In this document: one piece after another, positions 1-5,901 of the stretch | Numbering within the stretch: the first letter of the stretch is position 1 | Layout: every line of letters begins with the position of its first letter | NCBI GenBank assembly: GCA_019236085.1 | Contig: JAFAJR010000159.1 | Span: 1 to 10,159, forward strand | Length of the DNA: 10,159 nt | From: Candidatus Dormiibacterota bacterium | GTDB lineage: Bacteria > Chloroflexota > Dormibacteria > Aeolococcales > Aeolococcaceae | Reading direction: 5' to 3' | Notes under the pieces: model-generated | What the model saw: the letters and a program-made list of their open reading frames with translations, nothing else | Database searches by the model: none | Told to the model about the DNA's origin: nothing | Program-made: the position numbers and the translations under genes

Positions 1-1470
1 TACCACGAATGCGGCCAGGCGCTGCCCCCATTCATCGTCGTCAACCCCCACCACCGCCACATCTGCCACGGCGGGGTGTGCGGCCAGCGCCTCCTCGACC
101 TCACCAGGGAAAACGTTCTCACCGCCGGAGACGATCATGTCGTCGGCGCGGCCGGCGATGAACACGCGACCGTCGGCATCCCGGTACCCGAGGTCGCCGG
201 TGGCGACCATCCCGCCGTGGCGTTCCCCGCCGCCGCCGTTGGTGTACCCCTCGAAGAGCAGGTCGTTGCCCACGAGGATGCGGCCCGTGTCACCCGCGCC
301 AACCTCGTCGCCGGTGTCGTCGACGATGCGGATCGTCGTGCCCATCGGCGGCCGCCCCACGGTGCCGGGAGCTTCGCGAAGGTCCTGGGGCGTGGCGATG
401 GTGGCAACCGCCACCTCAGTGGACCCGTAGAGGTTGTAGACCACATCCCCGAAGGTATCCATGAATCTCGTGGCCAGGTCCGCCTGCAGCGCCGAGCCGC
501 TCACCGCCACCACCTGTAGGGAGGAGAGGTCGTAGCGGCGCCTCACAGCGGCGGGAAGTTCGAGGATCCGGCGCAGCATCACGGGGACTGCGGCGAGCAT
601 CTCCACGCGCTCGCGTTCACTGGCCGCCAGCACCGCCTGAGGCTCGAGTGTTCGCTGCAGGACTACCGTGGATCGCAGCACCACGCCGAACCCGAGGTGC
701 GCCAGCCCCCAGGCGTGGAAGAGCGGTGCTGCGATGAGCACCGTCTGCCTGCTGCGCAGCGGCACCATGTCAAGCACGCCGACCAGCGTTTCGAAGCTCC
801 TCGGCTGGGCACGCGCAGCCCCCTTCGGCGTGCCGGTCGTACCTGAGGTGAGGATGGTCAGCCGGCTCTGCCTGCTCGGCACCGCAGGACGCCGGCCGGC
901 CCCTTGCGATGCCAGGCGCTCGAGACTCAGGCCGCGCGACACGGCATCCGTCCAGGCGAGGATTCGCCGCTCCCGTGGCAGGACGCCGCGGAACAGCCGG
1001 GTGAACTCGGCGTCGTGGACCACGAGGTCGACGGCCTCTCGCTGCAGCACGTCGGCCAGCTGCGGCGCAGCGAAGCCGGTGTTGAGCAGCACCAGGTCGG
1101 CACCGACCTTGGTGCCGGCGAGCAGGGCCTCGACAAAACCGGCGTGGTTGCGGCAGAGGATGCCGAGCCGGTCGTCCTCGCCCAGCCCATGCTCGCGGAG
1201 GGCCGCGGCAATGGCATCGGTCCGCCCGTCGATCTCGGCGAAGCTGTGCTCACCCCGGTCGTCAACCACAGCGATTGCCTCCGGGTCGCGCGCTGCAGCT
1301 GCTGCGAACCCTCCTGGGATCGTCACGCCCCAGCGCCGGAGCGCCTGACCGGTGATCAGGAGGCGGTCCGGGCGGAGCGGCGACAACATGCCGGCGCCCC
1401 GCAGAACCCGGATGCTCTCGACGGCGCGCTCGGCGGCGCGAGCCAGGGCGCCGATCGACGGCAGGCTCAC
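1..1470 (-). CDS. FadD-like acyl-CoA synthetase (AMP-forming), C-terminus cut by window edge
   Basis: This is an AMP-forming acyl-CoA ligase of the ANL superfamily, expected to activate a carboxylic (probably fatty) acid to acyl-AMP and then acyl-CoA in the cytoplasm. Reading the reverse strand from GTG 1470 gives 490 codons without a stop. Visible motifs are the P-loop TSGTTGTPKG (residues 208-217), the adenine-binding YGSTE (348-352), TGDLGY (424-429, ribose-contacting Asp), the hinge region with Arg441, and SGGENVFPGEVE (from 448). The family is usually about 530-540 residues, so roughly 45 residues with the A10 catalytic lysine lie outside the window. The GTG start overlaps the stop of the upstream hydrolase (GTGA), which implies translational coupling. 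The N-terminus resembles mycobacterial FadD2/FadD12-type proteins (recollection, not a search). The acyl substrate cannot be read from the sequence. Confidence 0.93.
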   Translation of the reverse strand, partial: MSLPSIGALARAAERAVESIRVLRGAGMLSPLRPDRLLITGQALRRWGVTIPGGFAAAAARDPEAIAVVDDRGEHSFAEIDGRTDAIAAALREHGLGEDDRLGILCRNHAGFVEALLAGTKVGADLVLLNTGFAAPQLADVLQREAVDLVVHDAEFTRLFRGVLPRERRILAWTDAVSRGLSLERLASQGAGRRPAVPSRQSRLTILTSGTTGTPKGAARAQPRSFETLVGVLDMVPLRSRQTVLIAAPLFHAWGLAHLGFGVVLRSTVVLQRTLEPQAVLAASERERVEMLAAVPVMLRRILELPAAVRRRYDLSSLQVVAVSGSALQADLATRFMDTFGDVVYNLYGSTEVAVATIATPQDLREAPGTVGRPPMGTTIRIVDDTGDEVGAGDTGRILVGNDLLFEGYTNGGGGERHGGMVATGDLGYRDADGRVFIAGRADDMIVSGGENVFPGEVEEALAAHPAVADVAVVGVDDDEWGQRLAAFVV

Positions 1471-2660
1471 GTCAGGAAGGATGCGACGGCGGCGTGCACC
1501 TCCCGGGGCCGCTCGAGCTGTGCGACGTGGCCGGAGTCGACGGTGAGCTGTCTGGCTGCGGGCAGAGCTGCGGCGACGTGCCGCCGGAAACCGGCAGGCA
1601 CGAGGCGGTCGTGCCGGCCCCAGATCCAGAGCGACGGGGTTCGCAGCGTGCCGAGCCGGGTCCAGAAGCCGTCATCGCCGTCGGGGCGCTCGAGGTAGAT
1701 CTGGCGGGCTGCCGCGTAGAAGGCGGCGCGGCCTGCGGGTGTGAGATACGAGCGAAGGAACTCGTCCTTTCCGGCAGCCGCCCAGCCGCTGGCCGCTTCG
1801 GGCAGCAGCTGGTCGAGCACCCGTTCAACCACCTGGCGCGGAGCGAGCTGGAGCACGCCCAGTTCCGGCGGCACGAAGCGCAGCAGGGACGACCAGCGAC
1901 GGTTGCGCCGCCAGGCGAGCGATGGGGTGAGGAGGACGAGGCGCCGCACCCGTTTCGGGGTGCGCAGGGCCAGCTGCAGCGCCGCCCGCCCTCCCATGCT
2001 GTGCCCCACCACATCCGCTCGGCGGATCTCGAGCGCATCGAGCAGGGCACTCATCGAGTCCGCGAAAAAGTCCGCGTCGTACGGCGCGAACAGTGGTTTG
2101 TCCGAATCTCCGAATCCCGGCAGGTCCATCGCGATGCAGCGATGCTCGCGTGCGAGAGCAGCCACGGTGGGGAGGAACGAGGCCTTGGTGGCGCCCAGGC
2201 CGTGCGCCATCAGCACAGCGCTGCCGCGTCCTGCCTCCAGCACCGAGACGGTGCCGGCGGCGGTCGGCACCTGCCGGAAACGAAGCCGGCCCGCACCGCT
2301 GCTGCGCGCCGTGGCCGCAAGGAAGCCGACCCCCACATGGAGGTTGCCGCGGACCTCCAGCTTTCCGCGGCGGTATGCGTCCATGCCGCCTGCTATGTCG
2401 CTGGCCAGCGAGCGCCAGGTCTCGGTGCCGGCTGTCAGCACCGCATCCGGGTGCGGCCGCCGCGGTGTCGGGGTCAGCGTGGCGCCGGAGGAGTCGATCC
2501 GCACGCAGCAGTCGGGTCCTTCCGGTTCGACCAGCCGGACCACCGCGCTGCCTGCGGGCACCTCCAGCACGCTCGGGTCGAGGCGGTTGACCAGCTCCTC
2601 GAACACCGGAGCGGCGCCACCGTCGGACCGTTCGCCGGCGGTTTCGCGTGCCATAGCCAT
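1467..2660 (-). CDS. SCP2-domain / alpha-beta hydrolase fusion protein
   Basis: The 397-residue protein has two parts. Residues about 18-128 resemble an SCP2-type lipid-binding domain, with the pattern DAVLTAGTETWRSLASDIAG followed by RRGKLEVRGNLHVGV. Residues about 135-397 are an alpha/beta hydrolase with an oxyanion HGLG (153-156), nucleophile elbow GHSMGG (Ser221), acid Asp351 in GRHDRLVP, and His378 in DSGHVAQLERP, so the catalytic triad is complete. It probably hydrolyses an ester or thioester of a hydrophobic substrate presented by the N-terminal domain; that is inference. No signal peptide or membrane segment is seen, so it is probably cytoplasmic. Start ATG 2660 has a weak AGGAC about 9 nt upstream; a second in-frame ATG lies 6 nt downstream. 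It is the first gene of a pair with the acyl-CoA synthetase, overlapping it by 4 nt. Confidence 0.9.
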   Translation of the reverse strand: MAMARETAGERSDGGAAPVFEELVNRLDPSVLEVPAGSAVVRLVEPEGPDCCVRIDSSGATLTPTPRRPHPDAVLTAGTETWRSLASDIAGGMDAYRRGKLEVRGNLHVGVGFLAATARSSGAGRLRFRQVPTAAGTVSVLEAGRGSAVLMAHGLGATKASFLPTVAALAREHRCIAMDLPGFGDSDKPLFAPYDADFFADSMSALLDALEIRRADVVGHSMGGRAALQLALRTPKRVRRLVLLTPSLAWRRNRRWSSLLRFVPPELGVLQLAPRQVVERVLDQLLPEAASGWAAAGKDEFLRSYLTPAGRAAFYAAARQIYLERPDGDDGFWTRLGTLRTPSLWIWGRHDRLVPAGFRRHVAAALPAARQLTVDSGHVAQLERPREVHAAVASFLT

Positions 2661-2675
2661 GGATCGATTGTCCTA

Positions 2676-2704
2676 TTGGCGCACCCCACCTGTCGCCGTA
2701 CGAT
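2676..2704 (+). promoter_or_regulatory. Probable sigma-70-type promoter for the 125-aa ORF
   Basis: A -35-like TTGGCG (2676-2681) and a -10-like TACGAT (2699-2704) are separated by exactly 17 nt. Transcription starting about 7 nt past the -10 would begin at or within 2 nt of the ATG at 2713, giving a leaderless or near-leaderless mRNA. The site lies in the 52-bp gap between divergent genes, so it may interact with hydrolase transcription. It was called by eye; no start-site data are available. Confidence 0.5.
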
Positions 2705-2712
2705 CAGGGTCG

Positions 2713-3090
2713 ATGGACCGGCAATCGTTGCGCTGGCTCAACCCTGGAGCGGTGATGCGTGACTGGCTGAACGCCCGCGAGGTCCGTCATTGGGACCGCC
2801 GGCAGCGCTTCCCGCCGAATATCGACCGCACGTACTGGTCGGCGTACGAGTACCAGCGCGACCTGGGCCGGTTGCAGGCGCTGCGGTACCACGTCACCAG
2901 CCAGCGGAGCAACCTCGCGGACCCCGCAGTTTCAATCGATGTCGCCGCCGCCACCATGCGGAGCAGCGGCCTGGTGATGGGGCACCGTTTGCGCCGCATC
3001 CCAGTCCTCTACCGCGTCTCGTACGAACGGCTCTCGTATCAAACCTGGGCCGCTGCGGTCACGGCCGCCGATCGCCGCACGCCTCGCTGA
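2713..3090 (+). CDS. Basic 125-aa protein of unknown function
   Basis: I do not recognise this family. The reading frame has 125 codons with strong G/C preference at third positions, like its neighbours, and starts at ATG 2713 right behind a good promoter; both argue that it is a real gene. The protein is unusually rich in Arg (about 21 residues) and in Trp/Tyr, including WDRRQRFPPNIDRTYWSAYE (residues 27-46). The C-terminal part (about 85-112) has HRLRRIPVLYRVSYERLSY. There is no signal peptide, obvious membrane helix or Cys/His metal cluster. Such composition would fit nucleic-acid or phospholipid contact, but that is only a guess. It is divergent from the hydrolase and its stop lies 3 nt from the 3' end of the opposing tRNA-Val. 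The frame stays open far upstream (from 1741), but that part is antisense to the hydrolase. Confidence 0.72.
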   Translation: MDRQSLRWLNPGAVMRDWLNAREVRHWDRRQRFPPNIDRTYWSAYEYQRDLGRLQALRYHVTSQRSNLADPAVSIDVAAATMRSSGLVMGHRLRRIPVLYRVSYERLSYQTWAAAVTAADRRTPR

Positions 3091-3093
3091 GAC

Positions 3094-3168
3094 TGGGCGG
3101 AGCAGGGATCGAACCCGCGACCTCCTCGGTGTAAGCGAGGCGCTCTAGACCGGCTGAGCTATCCGCCC
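3094..3168 (-). tRNA. tRNA-Val (anticodon UAC)
   Basis: The reverse strand folds as a complete cloverleaf of 75 nt: acceptor GGGCGGA/TCCGCCC (7 bp), D arm GCTC...GAGC, anticodon stem CCTCG/CGAGG around the loop CTTACAC, and T arm GCGGG-TTCGATC-CCTGC with one G-U pair. The anticodon TAC (3133-3131) reads GUA and, with wobble, other valine codons. The discriminator base is A; CCA is not encoded. Its first 10 nt overlap the end of rpiA on the same strand, with the rpiA TAG stop formed by tRNA positions 8-10. It is probably transcribed as an rpiA read-through and released by RNase P. Confidence 0.96.
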
Positions 3169-3860
3169 GCGTCCACTGTACGGCCCGCTGCGTTTATCTC
3201 CTCAACGGTGCCGTCCTCATGGCCGACAAGCACCAGCGACGCCATGCCGAGGAACATCCCGTGGTCGACCACCCCGGGCGTCGCATCCAGCTGCGCGGCC
3301 AGCGCGTCGACATCCTCTATCTGTGGGTACACGCCGTCGGCGAGCAGGTTGCCGTTCTCGCTGCGCTCCACCTCGCCCTCCGGCGTCTCGCGGAGGAAGA
3401 AACGGCCACCGGTCCGCTCAAGGGCGGCGAGCGTGCGTTCCACGCCGAAGCCCAGCAGCTCGATGGGCAGGCGGCCGCCGAGCGCAGGAACCAGCTTGGT
3501 CGAGTCGATGACAACTACGAAGCGCGTAGCCGAGGCTGCCACGATCTTCTCGCGCACCAGCGCACCGCCGCCGCCTTTGATGAGGTTGCCTTTCGGGTCC
3601 ACCTGGTCGGCGCCGTCGACGGCAAGGTCGAGGCCCTGGGCGGTGAGATCGTGCAGCGGCACGTCGGCCTCCTGGGCGAGACGCTGGGTCGCATACGACG
3701 TCGCCACCCCGCTCACCCGAAGCCCTGCTGCGATGCGGTGGCCGAGAGCCGTGACGAACCAGCGCGCGGTGGTGCCGGTTCCCAGGCCCACCCGCATGCC
3801 GTCCTGCACCAGCTCGGCTGCAGCTTCGCCGGCTGCACGCTTGGCGGTTTCGAGGTTCAC
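3159..3860 (-). CDS. rpiA: Ribose-5-phosphate isomerase A
   Basis: RpiA interconverts ribose 5-phosphate and ribulose 5-phosphate in the non-oxidative pentose phosphate pathway, in the cytosol. The 233-residue protein is of typical length (E. coli about 219). Family motifs are all present: GLGTGTT (25-31, phosphate loop), DGADQ (82-86), KGGGGALVREK (95-105) and STK (120-122). By alignment with E. coli, Asp82, Asp85, Lys95, the catalytic base Glu104 and Lys122 are all kept. The start is GTG 3860, which puts the usual N-terminal helix in place; no strong Shine-Dalgarno precedes it. It lies 34 nt downstream of the 109-aa gene and overlaps tRNA-Val by 10 nt at its 3' end. Many actinobacteria rely on RpiB instead, so an RpiA here is a mild lineage clue. 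Confidence 0.96.
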   Translation of the reverse strand: MNLETAKRAAGEAAAELVQDGMRVGLGTGTTARWFVTALGHRIAAGLRVSGVATSYATQRLAQEADVPLHDLTAQGLDLAVDGADQVDPKGNLIKGGGGALVREKIVAASATRFVVVIDSTKLVPALGGRLPIELLGFGVERTLAALERTGGRFFLRETPEGEVERSENGNLLADGVYPQIEDVDALAAQLDATPGVVDHGMFLGMASLVLVGHEDGTVEEINAAGRTVDAGG

Positions 3861-3871
3861 GCCGCAATGGT

Positions 3872-3888
3872 GCGCGGCAAAGCCGCGC
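3872..3888 (-). promoter_or_regulatory. GC-rich hairpin in the rpiA leader
   Basis: On the reverse strand GCGCGGC-TTT-GCCGCGC forms a perfect 7-bp, all-G/C stem with a 3-nt loop. It sits in the 34-nt gap between the 109-aa gene and rpiA, ending 11 nt before the rpiA GTG. There is no U-tract, so it is not a classic intrinsic terminator. It could be a processing or pausing element, or could affect access of ribosomes to the rpiA start; the function is inferred. Confidence 0.5.
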
Positions 3889-3894
3889 TGCGGG

Positions 3895-4224
3895 TCAGGA
3901 GGCGAGCCGCCCGCGCAGCTCGGCGATGGCGGTGCGGTCCGCAGGCGGAGCCCCTGCGGGCTGCCGCATGTACTGCTCCTGCACCCCGAAGATGGCCTCG
4001 ATCAGCTCGGCGGCACTCGCCATCGGTCCCACGGTCACGCCCCGGCGGCGCAGCGCCACCAGAACTCTGGTGGGGATTCGGGTGCCACGCAGGTTGACCT
4101 CTTCGAGTTGGGTCAGGAGCCCGTCGAGCTCGCAGAGCGCGTCGCGGCGCTTGGCGCGGCACTCGTCGTCCTCCGGAGACCAAGCCAGCTGATTGAGGAC
4201 GCGGTTGCGGACGAAGGTGGCCAT
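3895..4224 (-). CDS. 109-aa soluble protein of unknown function
   Basis: I do not recognise a family. From ATG 4224 the protein has 109 residues: a basic N-terminus (MATFVRNRVLNQLAW), a charged helical stretch (about 18-44, ECRAKRRDALCELDGLLTQL), a basic segment RVLVALRRRGV (53-63), a second helix AAELIEAIFGVQEQYM (71-86) and a Pro/Ala-rich tail. It has no signal peptide or membrane helix, and Cys22 and Cys31 are the only cysteines. ATG 4224 was chosen because GGGGGA lies 4 nt upstream and because the longer frame (to 4428) would add 68 low-complexity residues overlapping the iron permease. It is followed by rpiA after 34 nt, so the two may be co-transcribed; that does not reveal its job. Confidence 0.72.
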   Translation of the reverse strand: MATFVRNRVLNQLAWSPEDDECRAKRRDALCELDGLLTQLEEVNLRGTRIPTRVLVALRRRGVTVGPMASAAELIEAIFGVQEQYMRQPAGAPPADRTAIAELRGRLAS

Positions 4225-4307
4225 GTGGTCCCCCGGGAGCGCCCACCGGGTTCGGGGGTTGGATGAATGTGATGAAGACGACCGAACAGATGGACGTTCG
4301 CACGCGG

Positions 4308-4336
4308 ATGTTAGCGATCCGCGCAGGTTCTGGCTA
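4308..4336 (-). promoter_or_regulatory. Weak candidate promoter for the 109-aa gene and rpiA
   Basis: The 125-bp gap between the permease stop and the 109-aa start contains, on the reverse strand, a -10-like TAACAT (4313-4308) with a poor -35-like TAGCCA (4336-4331) at 17-nt spacing. This would give a leader of about 75 nt before ATG 4224. The -10 is reasonable and the -35 weak, so this is a suggestion only. No convincing terminator for the permease is visible in the gap. Confidence 0.25.
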
Positions 4337-4349
4337 GGGGTTTCGCAAA

Positions 4350-5183
4350 CTACGCAGCCCGGCGCGCAGCCGGAGCCGCGTGGGGACGCAGAAACAGCGT
4401 CAAACCCACCGCCAAAAACACCAGCCACATCACCGCCTGCAACACCGACGGACTCGCGCTGTAGCCGATGAGCCCGTGCAGCACGTCACCCAGCCCGGTG
4501 TCATCGGGCAGCGTCCTGCTGGTGTTCCACAACGTCATGCCACCGCCGGGGAGCACTCCAAGCGTCTGCAGGTTCTGGACCGCATTGGCCAGAAGTCCGG
4601 CGGCCACGAGCATCAGCAGCGACCCGACGACGGCGAAGAATCGGCCGAGGTTGACCCGAACGCCCAGGCGGTACATCGCCAGTGCCACTGCCAGCGCCAG
4701 CGCCAGACCGAAACCGGCGCCTATGCCCAGCTGCGCCGGCGAGCTCTGGTAGGCGATGGCCAGCAGGAAGATGACAGTCTCGACGGCCTCGCGGCCCACC
4801 GTCGCAAAGGCGATGAGGAACAGCGCCCAACCAGCCCCTGAGCCTGTGCCGATCGCGCCCCGTAGCCGGGTGCGCAGCTCGCGGCCCATGGTCCGGCTGT
4901 GGCGGCGCATCCAGAAGGTCATGTAGGTCAGCACCACCACCGCCACGGCGAACACCGCTGTCTCGAACCAGGTCTGTGCCGTCGAGCCCACGAACGCGTC
5001 ACGGGTGAGAATCCAGAGCAGGACACCGGCCAGCGCTGCCAGCGCCGCGGCTGTCCCGGCGCCGGCGAACACCCAGCGAAAGAGGTCCTTGCGACCCGCA
5101 CCCGCCAGCACCGTCAGCAGGATGGCGCAGATCAGCGTGCCCTCTATCCCCTCCCGGGCGAATATCAGGAAGCTGCCGAGCAC
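4350..5183 (-). CDS. efeU: FTR1/EfeU-family iron permease
   Basis: This is a multi-spanning membrane protein of the FTR1/OFeT family, expected to carry iron across the cytoplasmic membrane. It has 277 residues, normal for bacterial EfeU. The two diagnostic R-E-x-x-E motifs lie in membrane helices: REGIE (10-14) and REAVE (131-135). About seven hydrophobic segments can be seen, near residues 1-27, 36-60, 72-92, 118-145, 152-172, 182-203 and 246-266. The start is GTG 5183; it places the first helix and REGIE at the usual distance from the N-terminus. EfeO, EfeB or P19-like partners are not adjacent, so it is a solo permease as far as the window shows. A DtxR/IdeR-type iron box covers its promoter, 4 bp before the start, so iron-dependent repression is likely. 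The upstream neighbour on the same strand is a DtxR-family regulator. Confidence 0.93.
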   Translation of the reverse strand: MLGSFLIFAREGIEGTLICAILLTVLAGAGRKDLFRWVFAGAGTAAALAALAGVLLWILTRDAFVGSTAQTWFETAVFAVAVVVLTYMTFWMRRHSRTMGRELRTRLRGAIGTGSGAGWALFLIAFATVGREAVETVIFLLAIAYQSSPAQLGIGAGFGLALALAVALAMYRLGVRVNLGRFFAVVGSLLMLVAAGLLANAVQNLQTLGVLPGGGMTLWNTSRTLPDDTGLGDVLHGLIGYSASPSVLQAVMWLVFLAVGLTLFLRPHAAPAARRAA

Positions 5184-5187
5184 TCCC

Positions 5188-5206
5188 TTAGATTAGCCTA
5201 AGCTAA
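5188..5206 (-). promoter_or_regulatory. DtxR/IdeR iron-box operator
   Basis: The reverse strand reads TTAGCTTAGGCTAATCTAA. It matches the established DtxR/IdeR consensus TTAGGTTAGGCTAACCTAA at 17 of 19 positions and is itself a near-perfect palindrome (8 of 9 half-site pairs). It fills the 31-bp gap between the regulator stop and the permease start, directly upstream of the permease GTG. Binding here by an iron-loaded repressor would block transcription of the permease. Confidence 0.9.
5190..5195 (-). promoter_or_regulatory. -10 element of the iron permease, inside the iron box
   Basis: TAATCT (5195-5190 on the reverse strand) has the TAnnnT form and ends 6 nt before the GTG at 5183, so transcription would begin at or next to the start codon (leaderless). 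No good -35 is present at 16-18 nt. The -10 lies inside the operator, which is the usual geometry for repression by DtxR-type proteins. The AAGGGA adjoining the GTG is too close to act as a normal Shine-Dalgarno. Confidence 0.5.
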
Positions 5207-5214
5207 CCGCCGCG

Positions 5215-5901
5215 CTAGGGCTGCTGCACCCAGACGGCCCTGGCAACCGCGTCGTCGAGCACCGCCTCACGCTCGTCGATCAGCACCCCGTGCCCACCAT
5301 CGTGCGGTGCCCCGGCCTCCACCACAGCGCCGGGCCGGATCGCCAGCTCACCCAGGACTGCGAGGAGCTGCGGCGCCTCGTGCTCGGCGACTTCGGAGAT
5401 GCGAGCCACCGGGGCGCGCTGCCCGGGTTCGAGGTCGACGAGCCGAACCAGAGGCCGGCCTGCCGGAGGTCGGCGGCCGGGGATCACATTGCCGTGAGGG
5501 CAGGTGGCCGGGTGGCCGAGCAGCCCGTCGAGCCGGTCCAGCACCAGGTCGGACATGCCGTGGGCCAGCGACTGCGCCTCGCGGTCGGCGGCAGCCCAGT
5601 CCAGGCCTAGCACGTCGGTGAGCCAGCGTTCGAGGATGCGGTGGCGGCGGACGATTGCCGCCGCCGCCTGGCCGCCGGGCGCGGTCAGCTCAACTGATCG
5701 ATCTGGCGCGACGCTCACCCAGCCGTCGCGAGCCAGCCGCTGCAGGCTCACGGTCACAGTGGGGGCGGCCACGCCCAGCCACTCGGCGAGCCGCCCAGGG
5801 CGGGCCACCTCGCCCTCGTGCTGGATGTAGTAGATGGCCTCGAGATACCGCTCAGCGGTCTCGGATTGCCGCTGTTCCGCGGCGTCAGTGGTGGAGCTCA
5901 G
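5215..5901 (-). CDS. DtxR/IdeR-family metal-dependent regulator, probable CTG start
   Basis: This is a cytoplasmic DNA-binding regulator of the DtxR family, the likely controller of the adjacent iron box. From CTG 5901 it has 228 residues, matching DtxR/IdeR. A winged helix-turn-helix spans about 15-75 (TAERYLEAIYYI, then PGRLAEWLGVAAPTVTVSLQ as helix-turn-helix), a dimerisation/metal domain about 80-140 (RRHRILERWL, AHGMSD, CPHGNVIPG) and a FeoA/SH3-like domain about 150-226. Gapless comparison with C. diphtheriae DtxR (offset 8) keeps His87 (H79), Glu91 (E83) and His114 (H106). M10, H98, C102 and E105 become Arg18, Asp106, Gln110 and Ala113. No ATG, GTG or TTG lies between the previous gene and Val32, and starting at GTG 5808 would remove the first helix. 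CTG 5901 overlaps the bactofilin stop as CTGA, so translational coupling is likely. The family is certain; the metal specificity and exact start are less so. Confidence 0.88.
   Translation of the reverse strand: MSSTTDAAEQRQSETAERYLEAIYYIQHEGEVARPGRLAEWLGVAAPTVTVSLQRLARDGWVSVAPDRSVELTAPGGQAAAAIVRRHRILERWLTDVLGLDWAAADREAQSLAHGMSDLVLDRLDGLLGHPATCPHGNVIPGRRPPAGRPLVRLVDLEPGQRAPVARISEVAEHEAPQLLAVLGELAIRPGAVVEAGAPHDGGHGVLIDEREAVLDDAVARAVWVQQP

Noticed and set aside
1741..2712. Upstream extension of the 125-aa plus-strand ORF to 449 residues
   Set aside because: The extra part lies wholly over the hydrolase on the other strand and is Arg/Ser/Pro-rich filler; the promoter and ATG at 2713 mark the likely true start.
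1494..2762. Open frame of 422 codons on the plus strand
   Set aside because: It is antisense to the hydrolase, which has a complete catalytic triad and domain structure; the plus-strand translation is low-complexity and resembles no family. High-GC sequence commonly leaves such antisense frames open.
4340..4350. Palindrome GTTTCGCAAAC at the end of the permease gene as a terminator
   Set aside because: The stem is only 4 bp, mostly A/T, and no U-tract follows; it is too weak to call.
4225..4428. N-terminal 68-residue extension of the 109-aa protein
   Set aside because: It overlaps the end of the permease gene, is Ser/Pro/Gly-rich without order, and an internal ATG with GGGGGA upstream is better.
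5806..5808. GTG 5808 as start of the DtxR-like gene
   Set aside because: It would delete the conserved first helix of the winged-helix domain and leave a 93-bp gap after bactofilin that clearly encodes that helix in the same frame.
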